From positions 1-23,102 of the IMG/VR virus record IMGVR_UViG_3300020196_000260: a DNA stretch of 23,102 nucleotides; one strand, 5' to 3'. Below the pieces are notes generated by a model. The model worked only from the letters and a program-made list of their open reading frames with translations. It did no database searches and was not told the origin of the DNA. The translations under genes were made by a program, and so were the position numbers. Of this stretch, positions 8,548-21,200 are shown in pieces. The first letter of the stretch is position 1. The number at the start of each line of letters is the position of its first letter. Source of the DNA: a virus.

Positions 8548-9216
8548 TTATACCTCGATAAAACTAGTTAAACTTTGTATACGTATAGTATAATCTACCT
8601 GAAGTAATCGGTTTAAGGATTTTTGGACAGGATGAAAAATCACATGCGTTAATAATTTACCGTCCCCGTTAGGATTATAACTTTTTAAACCCAGTTCATC
8701 AAAAACAAAATTACCATTCATGTCGACACTGTTATCGAATGCTTGTTGACCATCCGGTTCGCCGTAATCTAGAACACAACTTACTATAATGTCACTGTAA
8801 GTGGCTCCGCTAACATGTCGTATTTCCATCTTATTCCTCACAGAATCTGTGTTGTTAGCAGAATTTTGATCAACAACTTTGTTATAAGTTTGATTATACA
8901 AACTAGTGTTGATTCCCACCGTATTTGTAGTCAAATAAGTAATCAATCCGGTAGGATCAACGGTAGTTCCTCCGTTACCAAACACCATTTCATATATACT
9001 GCCCTGTCCTTGATTTGACAATGCATTAACCATAGCGACACTCATATTTTCATAGTGGATAGCATTGCGTTTATCTATAAAAATTTCCTCAGTTTCTGGA
9101 TCAAAAATTTTAATGTGCCCTTCAAAATGGAACCCTCCCACTTCGTTGGGTTTTTTTTCACAAGTATCGTATTCTTGTAGTTCGTCTGACATAGTTGACT
9201 CTGGGTGATTATTCAT
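8548..9216 (-). CDS. Conserved virion structural protein (222 aa; alternative start at 9192)
   Basis: This small acidic protein contains HFEGHIKIFDPETEE, DKRNAIHYENMSVAMVNAL, EMVFGNGGTTVDPTGLITYL and, near the C-terminus, LLTHVIFHPVQKSLNRLLQV then DYTIRI. I recall this set of blocks from structural proteins encoded next to baseplate and fibre genes in T4-like marine phages, but I know no precise function. There is no signal peptide or membrane segment. It lies between the giant gene (8-base gap) and the collar-fibre gene (3-base gap). The first ATG (MNNHPEST) has no good ribosome-binding site. An ATG nine codons in, at 9192 (MSDELQEYD), is preceded by CAGAG at suitable distance and fits better with the late-promoter-like box at 9222-9229. 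The longer form is listed because both are open. Confidence 0.85.
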   Translation of the reverse strand: MNNHPESTMSDELQEYDTCEKKPNEVGGFHFEGHIKIFDPETEEIFIDKRNAIHYENMSVAMVNALSNQGQGSIYEMVFGNGGTTVDPTGLITYLTTNTVGINTSLYNQTYNKVVDQNSANNTDSVRNKMEIRHVSGATYSDIIVSCVLDYGEPDGQQAFDNSVDMNGNFVFDELGLKSYNPNGDGKLLTHVIFHPVQKSLNRLLQVDYTIRIQSLTSFIEV

Positions 9217-9221
9217 AGTTG

Positions 9222-9229
9222 TATTTATT
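9222..9229 (-). promoter_or_regulatory. T4-type late promoter candidate (AATAAATA)
   Basis: The minus strand reads AATAAATA followed by C, one mismatch from the T4 late element TATAAATA. It overlaps the TAA stop of the giant gene. Initiation about six bases downstream would fall at or next to the first ATG of the 222-residue gene (9216). A transcript from here would therefore leave the second ATG at 9192 with a short leader containing CAGAG. Sequence and position are seen; function is inferred. Confidence 0.45.
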
Positions 9230-12200
9230 CGGGCGATTCTGTGCTTCCTGCAGCGATGAATTTTGCTATAGGTGTATTGTTAGACAACAGCGAAACTCCG
9301 GTCGTGGCCGTAGTTTGACCTCTATCATACCACAATCTACCGATTTTCCTTATAATTTTGATCTTAGTTCCTGCGGGTACCGCTTCGGTTAGTCTTATGA
9401 ACGGAGTGAGCCCATCTACACTGAATTCTGCTTCTAACAATCCATCGCCGTCTGGACTGTTGGGTGCTATATCGGAATCATACATGTTTAAAGGATTTTT
9501 TCTAAGTCGTTTTCCTCCGACGAAAATTTCGATCTGATCACAGGGCCCATGGGTTTGCGGAATCGTATCTCTATACCAAACTGTTCGTGCGCCTTGTGCT
9601 GGAACATAATTCAAAGGTCCTATATTTTTAGTGCTACCATCGCTGAAGAAATCTTCTATCTCTTCGGTGTCTTTATAGGGTATAGTTTCGTTGGATCCAA
9701 GGTCAATAACGTAGCTACCATCATGATGTAATTCTTTGATCGCTGTTCCTAAACTGCCCCTACGGAGTTGTGATAGCGTATTTCCAGTTTTTTCAAAATA
9801 TTCAATGCGTTCATTATTGATAGATAATACACCTGGAATATTTTTTGATAGGATAGGGTCCGATAAACCAGAGGCATCAGTGACTTCTATAGTAGTATCG
9901 TAATAATTTAAATTTTTAGTTAATGTCACAGTTTTTTTCTTTTCGTATCTTTTGTAGATAACGTTATTGAGCATATCTTTAAAGACCTCAAAAGCACGAG
10001 GTGGTTGCCATATTATGTTACCAAACTGAACTATTTTAATTAGATCAGTCGCTGTCGTAGGATCGGTTAGATAAACAACTGCTCTAGGCAATTCGAGATA
10101 ATAATCTCTGTCTTTGGTCAATCGTTGTCCGTTCTTATAGACCCAGATATAATTAGAATTTAACGGAGATCTAGGCAATTTATAATTCACTTTACCACCG
10201 CTGAACTCATCGCTGATAAGATCTAGAGTCGGATACTCACTAAACCAGGTAATAGTTATGTCATCATTGATCGCCAATGGTACAGTTGGATCTATTACGA
10301 TATTATTGTTTTCTAGTCTATATTTTACGGCAAGATCATTTATCACCGATACAACATCGCCTATGTCTAAAATATTTTCATCGACAGTCAACGTATTTGT
10401 GTTACCATCGAACACATAGTCTATGACAAATCTCTTTAATTGTCCGTTAACATAAACTTTGATGAATCCCGAAGTGATCGATCCTAAACTTTCTAGAGGA
10501 TCTGTTCCTAGAATTAAAGAGTTATTTGTGCCGTCGTATACAAAATAATTGCTATCTACGCCTCGAAGATACTGTCCATTTACCTCGACTATGATAGATG
10601 CTAGTGCTGAATTCCTTCCGAGATCTACGAATTTATCGAGATCGAAATTTCTAGTGCTACCATCATAGGTCACTGTCTGTTGATTAACACGTATAAAAGG
10701 AACTCCAGTGGAATCTGTTTCTGTAGAACTTCCGAAACAGATAATCTTAATCACCTGTCTAAATGCGGGCGGAATTCCAAATTGTATCAAGGTTCTATTT
10801 TCTGTGTCTGTCAACTCTGAACTATTCGCAAAACCCGTGTCTATAACCTGGCCATCCACAGTAACTAATACTCGAAAAGTTTGATCATAGACCGCTTTTG
10901 TTAAAAACAGGGTGGTATTACCGTCAGCGACAAACTCTTGGTAATCTAATAAAGTGATACCGCCGATACCTACTGAAATTATTTCTATTATAGATCCCAC
11001 AGCAGGAGCCGTGTTAAACTCTATTCTGTTGTTTACAAAATCTATAGAATAATTTATCGTGCTGTCGCCGATATATTCTTGGCGCACTTTGTCTATGTAA
11101 ACCATGACTCCGGAAGATTCAAATATCGTCAACCCTATGTCAAAAAATCTAGTGATCCCATCTCCTATTATGATTTTATTCTGTAAAGGTGCTGCTCCTG
11201 GACTGGTAGTCGTAAAAACTTTTAAACTTAGACTATCAAGTACTTGTCCGGGAATATTTTCTTCAGGGGCCGGTACCTGATCAGGACTGATAAATTTTTC
11301 ACCATCTACTATTATTTCTTCGGCAGATGTACCGGTAGCGGTCACGTAGGCTCCACCGATATTAGACAATGATCCACCGCTGATTCTGGTATCTAAGAGA
11401 TTTACATCAGATATAGTGACCGAACCGTCACTGTCTAATGTACGGAAAATTAAAGTATCACCCGTTTGTGTACTAAGATAATCATGAATTTCGACAAAAT
11501 TAGTCGATCCGTCTCCGATAAAAGTAGGCATCTGCGCATTAGGATTAGTTGAAACTGCACTATCCCAGGCAGGAGTCCAGGCGGGATCATCTATTCTCGT
11601 TGGTCTGGTTTCGCCCGATCTTTTTAAGTAGACAGAAATCAACTGTCCGGCGCTGGGGGTATAGGGTAATACAACAAAAGTGGTGCTGCCGTCTGCGACA
11701 TAATAAAAATCGGCTGAAGATTCTACACTATCCCAGTTATCTATAAACCAAGGTAACGCATCCCAACCGCCAGTGACATCAAACGTAGTTCCTTGGATTC
11801 GGACTCCACCGTAATCAATACCAGTCATTAATTGATTTAATTCTTTACCTATCATACCGCTAGACGGAGAGTAATATCTGTCAATTCGATCTATGCTATT
11901 AAACAATTCTTGATTTATTTCATAGTCGATTTTTATAACATCACCGGTTTTAGGGGCGATTAGAAATCTTATTTTTCCCCTAAGCAAATCGAAGGTATCC
12001 ACCGATGATCTATAAAGGTCAATGACATATTCGCTACTTAATATCAATTGATCATTTTTTGTTATCGTAATAGATCGTTTCTCGATATTAGGGGCAAAGG
12101 CTAAATTAAAAATTGCACTAAACCCTGTAGCGACAAATATCTGTGTTTTATTATAATCGGAATAATTCCCAATTTTATCGATTCTATCAAATTTTAGGGT

Positions 12201-15200
12201 AAGATTTAGTGTTCTAACCACAGAATTTCCTAGGATGGCCACGGCCTTCGCCTTGTTTGGAGAACTGCCATTACCACCTACTAAAGTTATGACGGGAGTC
12301 TTTGTATATCCCCGACCTTCAGTCAGCATACGAATTGCTCTAACTGACCCGTTAGAGATATAAGCCTGTGCCGTGGCACCTGTGCCGTCGCCTGTTATCA
12401 ACACCGTGGGTACATTTATATAATCGCTGCCGCCATCTGATATTTCTATTGACGTTATAGAAAATCCATTATTATCCGTCCATGCTTTCCAAGGATATTC
12501 GTTGAATATATCGTTGTTCTCGTCTACCGGTAAGATCTTACCTGCTACTGTAGAGTATGCTGCAGGCAAATCGAAGTCTGACGTTGCCAGGCCAGAATTT
12601 TGTTTTTCGGTGTATCGACTGGTATACTCTCGAATAGTTGTCTTATATGGCTTGATCTCTTCGATGTATTTTTTGTAACTGTCTAGATTATCATTCTTGT
12701 AAGTGGGTCGCTGATCTAGATCGCCTACATTGTGGATCGCATTCAAGAAACTGGTTTTAAACAGCCAATCGGCAGAGGTCTGCTCTGACAATGCGTATCT
12801 TATAGAGTTAAAAAACAACTTATTCCATTCGACTCTCAAGTCATCGACAAAAATATCATTCTTAACAGCCTGTAATATTATCCTAAGTTCTAATATAGGC
12901 TGTAGATCATATAATCCGGCATCGTAGGCTCCAGTCGTATCGTAACCTAGCCTACCACTTACTGAATCATACAGCAAAGAACTGATCTGTAATGTTCCGT
13001 TCTTCCGTCCAATTAAATTATAATCTCCTAATAGATCGCCTTGCCCTTCGGCGGTCTTTTCAAGCACAGCCCAGCCACCGCTGGAATATTCTTTGATTCT
13101 CAGTAGTTGACCAATCTCTAATTCTACTGTAGGTTCTAGATAGATGTTGTCTATCTCTTTTATTATTTTACTTTGCGAATCGTATCCTGTGGCCCACCAA
13201 TCTACATATTCCCAATATCTGGTAACATCGTACGCTTGAGATTTGCTTCTAAAGAATGTTTTTCTAACATCATCCCATCCATAGATGCTCCAAAAATTAT
13301 TTAAAGAGACGTCCGATGTCACTAGCACAGAAAACTCACGTATCTTTACAAAAGCAGATGTGTATTTTTTTCCTCTATTGACGACCGTTATAGAATTTAT
13401 CTTTCCTTGATTATCAATAGTCACTGTCGCTTTAGCACCTTTGCCTGTTCCTTCTATTTTTATAAAGGGAGTAGTTCGATAACCGAATCCGGGATCTACG
13501 ATATCTATCGTATCAACTTCACCGTTGATGATATTAACTTTAAATTCTGCTTTTTTGATTCTCACAGTTCCTATCTGCTCTAAATCGATCAGTGTATCTA
13601 CTTTTATATCATACTCATTTAGATTGCCGTCAGGTAAAGGATCGAGGCTTTGTAATCTTCCAAGATTGATTAGGTCGATAAAAGGTCGTTGTAATAAAAT
13701 ATTATTGATATAGTCGATCGCACCTTCTAAGGCTCTAGATTTATCCACAAAAATACTCTGCCTGGGTCTAAATTTCAATCCGTATCTTTGTTTTTCAGGA
13801 AGAGAAATATCAGGGATCGCATTGCCAACTTCGTCATATCCTACTAAACTGTCTATCCATTTTGTTTCTAAGGCACGAGTCGGAAGGCTATCAGCGACCC
13901 CTTCTGTGAGCAACTGATATTCTTTATGGCTTTGATTTATTCTGCCTTGATCGTTAAAATACTCGATGTTAAACAATACCGAATCTGAATTCATCAGCGA
14001 AGTGAGATTAGATGCTGAAAATTTATTTCCATCTATCACTGCCACAAAAGGAAATCCTGTACCGATCGGGTTGCTGATAAAATTAGTTACTGAACTGATA
14101 GCGACTTTTCTTTCAGGTCTATCTGGGATCGTAGTTTTTCCTTTAACCCAATAATAATATTTGGTACCCGATTGTTGTCCTGTGTTAGGATTAAATAATG
14201 TCCTAGTATTAAAAACAGAATCGTCTGGATGTTTAGGTTGTCCCGAAATTCCTTCTGCCAGTCCTTCTACAGTGTCGGCCAGCAAAGACCATTCCGATGG
14301 CAGCAACACTGATTCTACCCATTCATATACATCTACCGATGATCCTTCGGCCTGGGCGTTCCAATTTCCCACACGATAAGCGAGATCTCCCTGTTCATAA
14401 TTGATAAATTTGACAGTGCTTAAATCCCACCAAACTAATCCTACATTTTTTTCGAACCATGCGGTCGATTCATCTATCACTTGTTCAGGGGTGGCTAACA
14501 TGTACACGGCAGGATCATAAGGAGTCTTATACTTGATCTCTTGATCTGCGACTCCTAAAATTTTCATCTTATATCCGTCAACAATGTCGATATCTCCTAA
14601 TTTAATATTATTGACATTGTTATAAAGTTCGATATTTTTAATCCTTCCGATATCCACTAATTTTGTCTCTTGAGATATAGTTTTCAAACTATTGACATCT
14701 GCAGGTTTCTTGAATAATCTCACATTTCCTTTTATCAGATCATCGACCGTATATCTAGGACTTCCAACAACTATGACATTTCCCACGCAGTCGAGCGATT
14801 CACCGAAACTTTCGTTAGGAACGAAATCTGTATCTAGTTTTTCTACAAGAAAATACCCTTCAGATTTTCTTTCAAACACATAAGCCTGCCCCGGAAATCC
14901 TTGCGAATCTTTGAAAATAGTTTTGTTTTTATCGAACGTTGTTCCTTCGATAAATCTCGTAACTAAATCGAACGACGAATTTTTAGCGCCTACTACGATT
15001 CGTTCAGTAGTAGGACTAATAGATACTGCAGATCCAAAATATTCGTTGGTTAGATATTCGAAACTGGTTAATTTCTGAACTAGTCTAAACTCGACATCAT
15101 CTATGCTATTTGTGTTGAATATATAGACTGCTCCCTGTGTCTGCCTAAACACATCGGCTCTAGGACTGCTGACTATTAAAATCCTACCAGAGGCATCTAA

Positions 15201-18200
15201 ATCTAAAGCGAATCCGAATTCATCGCCGCTCATTATTTCGATATCCGCGGTGGAATCATTATAATTGTTAATATTCTGTTCGGTGATAGTTTGAACTAGA
15301 TTATATCTATTGTTGGCATCTCTCTTATAGATATAGAGTTTGCCGGCGGTTTGATAAGTGCTATCTCCCACATTTATCCAAGGATCACCTTGGTCGGGAG
15401 GCTGATTAAGGCTTTCATCGTTGGCCGAATCTATGGTTAAGAATTTATGATAACCGCCTTGATACTTGACAACATCATTAGGTTTATATTCGTTATAGGG
15501 CTTCCAAACTCCTTTGTAATTGGCAAAATATTGTCCATCTGATGTCGGCGTACTCACGACTAAAATACTACCGTCTCGGTTCATGGCGGTGGCTTGACCA
15601 AACCTATCCCCTTGTTTCACCAACTCCGCCATCTGATCGGGATTCAATAATCCCTCTATAAGAGTCGATCCGTCATCGTCTATAGATATATTTGTTGGAA
15701 GACTAAATTGCGTAGAAACCGCATCCAGACGCTGCCAGTCGTTGGATTCGATCGATAGTGTGCTACCGTCACCAAAATTATCATATAGCGCCTGATAAAA
15801 ATTGTTTTCCCACCAGACTATGCTTCCGGTAGGATACGGCACACCTATTGTAGGATCATACAATCCTAGATAATTGGTATTTTCAAAATATTGCCATTTA
15901 ACTCCGTCGTAGTAATAGAGATACACCCTGCCTTTATTATCCAAGGATCCGGGAGCAGAAATGCTCATGTGATATTTGTTACCGCTGACTCCGATGCTGA
16001 TAGAACTACCGAATAATTCATATGCTGATTGTCGAGGGCTGACGAGATTTACGCTAGGTTCCCATTGTTGATTAGTATACCTATACAATGTAACCATACC
16101 CTGTTCAAAATATCCATCATTTCTACCGATCGAGTTTGCTTCTATCAGCGTGGCGGGTTCCCAATCTTCCGAATTAAAGTCGATGGAACTACCATCTCCT
16201 ACTCTGATATTAACCTTGGCTTTCCATAACTTTCCTTTCCATAATACTATCTCGCCGGCGAGATAGGCTCTAAAAGATACTAGGTCTTCCCTATAGGTAC
16301 TTTTAACTCCGCTGGCCCTAGGACTTCCGACAGCCAACAATTTATAATCCGGGCTTATTGCTAGGACTTCGCCGAAGACTGATTCAGCGGCAGTTTCAAA
16401 TCCATCAGGTATCGGTATGATCTGTTTCACAGCGATGTTAGTAAATCCGGCGGTTACCTTATCTGTGTAAATCATTACGAAATTAGATTCGGACACGCTT
16501 ACCGCTATCTGTTTGAGAGAATCGATATAGATCACTGACTTGCCTAGGCCTCTAGGATCGGTGATACCGTATTCTAATAAAGTATAATCTGTATACTGTT
16601 TTGTTTTCTCAACGACTTCCCATCTATCTTCACCGTTATTGTCGATCCAGAGTTTAGATCCGTTCTTTAATAAAGCGATTTCTCCTTTGTTCATCGATTC
16701 ATATGACGGATATCTCACGACACTGAACAATCCTAATGCCGCCGAAGAACTATCTACGATTTCCACTGGATCGGTACTGGTAGGAGTAACTATAAAAGTA
16801 TTATTAGTAACTTCTAATAATTTAAAAAATCCCGTGAGATTTTGTATCTGTATGCCTACGATATCGCCGACCGCCAAACGATGGGGTCTGTTGGTAAAAC
16901 ATCTTATGTTTTGACCTTCTTTGATAACTCCCGATACCGATAAGAAAGGATCTTCATTGTATCGGAGAATCGTCCAAGAATTTTTATCGAAGGTAATCCA
17001 GATATTTGAGTTATCCCTAACTACAGATATATCAAGATTGAGAATATCATCCTTGTTTCGTAAAATTAAATCAACATTGTCTAGTTTCACATATCCGGCA
17101 TTCCTACTAGGTCCTGTATAATAGTCAACCGGGTTTATATTTGTATCGAAAGGTATCGGTGATATAGTAAATTTAGATCTATAGATTCTTAGATATTGAT
17201 CTTCGATTACTTCTCGTTCGACTCCCGAATCTACAATTATCGGCTGTGGGTTGACTACAAACTGTCCCTTATCTAACTCGAATTCATATTCAGTGGTTTG
17301 ATCTAGTCCGCCGATATCGCCTAATTTAAATGCCCATTCTTCTTTGAGAACCACGCTGTCATCATCGGTTCTGCTTATTTTATCAAATACCTTTACTATT
17401 GCATTGGCTGTGCCTTTTTCTTTGATGAAACCTTGATATAATTTAAACTGTGACACTTCATCTTCTGCTAGATTCTGTAGATACTCTCTCGGTTGATATC
17501 CGATAGCATGCCTTGATAGATCTCTCTGGCTAGATCCTACTCCCGACGAATCTGCTTCGTAATAATCTTCAAACTGTGTTATTCTATAATCAAAATTAGC
17601 GACTAACCCCTTGGTCGGAGTAGAATCTAATTTTATCCAGTAAGCATCATTAAATTCGGCTGTGGCCAATTGATTACGCTTGCTAGTCCAAAAATAGGAT
17701 TTATAAGCCACGATATCACCGAGTTTATAATCAGTAAATGGCTGCCAAGTCTGTATATCTACCGCATCGAAAATAAATCCAGGACTGGTATAATCACCAT
17801 CCCAATCGACTGTCCTGAATCCTCTGCTCTTAATCCTTTCCTGTCGATAGCCCGTAGGCTTATCATAGATAACATCATTAAACACGGTCCTATCAGAAAA
17901 AATCGTGACATGTTCTTTTAGCACGAGATTAAATTTAACAAAATAAATTCCATCATTGGTATCTACAGTCGATAATTCTACAGATCTAAATCCTCGATTA
18001 ATATCGAGATTTCTAGGAGCGAGCGGAGTACCATCATTCCTTAATATCTGATAATCATAAAAACTGTCTAAAAAATTATCCGGAACTCCCAACGATAAAT
18101 TTGCCTGAATTTTTTTGGCGGCTGGACTCAAGGATAGCAGCGATCCGATACTCCAATTATGCTTTGACCAAAACATAAATTCTTTACAACTGGTAAGCCA

Positions 18201-21200
18201 ATCCTCTGCCTCTTTCAATTCAGAATTATAAGAATCAAACTTAAAACCTAGGAATTTTAAATATTCTTGATATCCTAATAAAAAATCAACGACACCCTGT
18301 ACATCTGTAAAAATCCTATTATATGGCAATTCTCGTATTTTAATTGTATTAAAAGATCTTCTATTAAATGCTGTAATAGAATTTTTGATCGGAAGAGAAG
18401 GCAATTGTTTCCAATTATTATTTTCAAAAGTATCTGTGCTAGAATGGCTCTTTAAAGATCTATAAAATCTAGTCTGATATCTACAGATCACTCCATTTCC
18501 ATAAAATTGATTAGCCGTCCATTCGATAAAATCTTCGCTGACTCCACCTATAGTAATGAGCGGATCACTCTGTGAGGGAACTGCTTCGAAATATTTAAAA
18601 ATAGGATTTACATTATCATAACCCGATAATTTCCAACCCCTGTCTGTTTTTTCTATCAATACACCACTGTAAGTCAATGTAAGAAAAGAACTTCCTACGT
18701 TAAAAATTATGTCATAATTTTCACTGGGAACAAAAACTGAACTAGATGAAGAACTAGGATTTTTACTGTCTAGAATATATTTCTGTTGTCCTGGATCTAC
18801 AAACCCAGAATTTCTGGTTGACAATCTTATATCCAGATTAGATATCTTTTTTTCTAACTTAGAAGAATCTAGCGTTTTGTTCTTGAGGTAATCGATGATA
18901 TAAAGATACAATCCCGAAACATTTCTTGATGTCTGATCTAAAATTAGATCAGAAACTGTAAAAAATTCTTCGGTAGTTCTGCACACAGTCTGACCTAGTT
19001 TATTTTCAACGACCTCGGACTTATTCAAATTGTCTGTGATAAATTCGAAAGGCTTTAATAAACACAATGCTTTGATCACTGCGAACGGCCATTCTGAACT
19101 CTGTCTCCAGGCATACTCTACCGGACCTCTATCTCCAAATACAAATAATCCTTGATTATTAATTAGACTAAAATTATTAGCCAGGCCGGAATTTAACGGG
19201 TCTAGCAATTTTCCATCGCCGTCCGTTGGAATATGAGACATTAAACTGGAACGTTTATACCTATCATAGATTCCTTGACGACTACCTCTACGTATGATAC
19301 CGTCTCGGAGATCTTCCCATAATATTAAGTTATTACTGGTATACGGTGCCGGACCATACTGCGTTTCCCACCAATCGGGTTTTTCTGAAAATCCCAACAT
19401 TTCCCAAGGGCAGTCGTGCGGTCTCGTGGTATCATAGAACCACTCGTATACTCCTCTCCAATATCCCGGTAGATTCTTAGTACCGGTAGGATCGGTCATA
19501 TTAGAATATGTATAAGTAAATGGATTTTCGGTATCTAGATAAACATTGTTTACATAATCTATATTTGTATCTGCTATCCAATTTAAAAATTCTGTTTGTA
19601 CGATACTATCGAGATCCATTTTAGAAAAAAGAGAATTTCCATAATAGCCTCCGAGAACGGCATCGATATCGAAGATATTTTCATCGTACTGCTGTTTTAT
19701 ATTATTATAGATACGTAATTCTAATTCTAATAAAACATCATCTCTATAATCACCGTACGATACCGTGATACTACCATCGTGTCCTTGTATCACATGTCTA
19801 GGTTGTTGATAAGTGTCATCTAAAAATTTTCTAGGTAGATATTTTTTATATAAACCTAACTTTGTCGGGGTTGGCGGGATAAAGTTTATAGAAGTAGAAA
19901 CATATTCTCTAATTTCTATTTCATCTCCTTCATTTAGATCTAAATTCAACCTCATAAAACCAAAAATAGAATCAAAAGTATAATCTTTTCCATATATTAA
20001 TTGTTCCGCGTTTATATAAACATAAACGGCTCTTGAACTAAGAGTTTCTAGATCAAATTTTTCAGATAATGCAAATGTTTTGATTCCTTCATCTTCAACG
20101 ATATACTTTAAAGACGTAAACGCACCGCTGCCTATCATATCGCTGCCTGCAAAGGGGCTCGAACTTGTTAAATTATTTCCTATCTCAGTTAGGATCGAAT
20201 CAACAAAATCTCTAGGTTCTTGATTTAAATACAATTCGTCTGCTAATTTAATAAAATTATTTTTAAAATCGGTATACGATTTTTTAGCAAACTGTAAAGA
20301 TTTTATTATATTAATTTCTTTGTCACACAAAAGAACGGTAGAAATTGCCGATGGAGCAGAATGTTTTAAAAACCGTCTGGCCAACTGTTGGAATCCAGAT
20401 GCGTCTCTTAGATTACTGGATCCCGGAAAATTACCCACTATGTCATCTCTTAATTCTACGGCTGTTGCTAGATGGTCTGTGGCCTGTCCTAGAGTAAAAT
20501 TTTCTATTTTTTGATTTAAAGGATTTTTTTCTAGGCTCAAAGGAATCTCATAATAGCCGGTATCTGGAGGAATATTCGTATAGATTTTAATCGTAACTAT
20601 ATCGCCAATGTCAAATTCTCGATCAAAGATAAATCTATTTTCGATCCGTGTATAAGTGTCATTTGATTTTATGCCATTAAGTAAAAAGACAATTTTACTG
20701 ATATTTTCATCATCGGCCGATCTCCAATCTATCGCTGTGGAAACGATCGTATCGGTTCTGTTGGCTATCGTGATACTGTCAATAATAGGCTGTACATAAG
20801 ACTTGTCTAAAACTATCCATGCATTAGAATATTTTTCTCTCTCGTATCGATAAAATCCTGTAGATATTTTTTTTGTTAATATTTCTCTACCTATCTTGTA
20901 TTCAAAAAAATCAGAATCTAAATTAAAATTAAACCGTATATCTCCCACATTATCAATATTAAGATAACTTATAGAAAATCCTAATTCTGTATCGATTCTG
21001 CCGTTTCCTTGTCTGTAACTTAGAATAGGGGTCCCATTAAAAGTATTGACAGGATAAGTTTCCTGATCCCCAAAACTGATTTCATGTTTATCAAACAAGT
21101 CAAAAAGAGGAGCCTGATTAGCCGAAGATTTTAATTGGCTCTTAGTCCACCCTGTTCCCGTGTAATGATACATTACTCCCCGATTGTTCTTTCCTCTCTT

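Noticed and set aside
12413-12420. TATAAATG on the minus strand, one mismatch from the T4 late promoter
   Set aside because: It lies deep inside the giant gene in a region encoding conserved Gly-Tyr repeat residues, with no downstream start and ribosome-binding site nearby.
20010-20021. Perfect 12-base palindrome GTTTATATAAAC
   Set aside because: Falls within ordinary codons of the giant gene (VYINAE region); AT-rich short palindromes of this size are expected by chance, and no partner site was seen.
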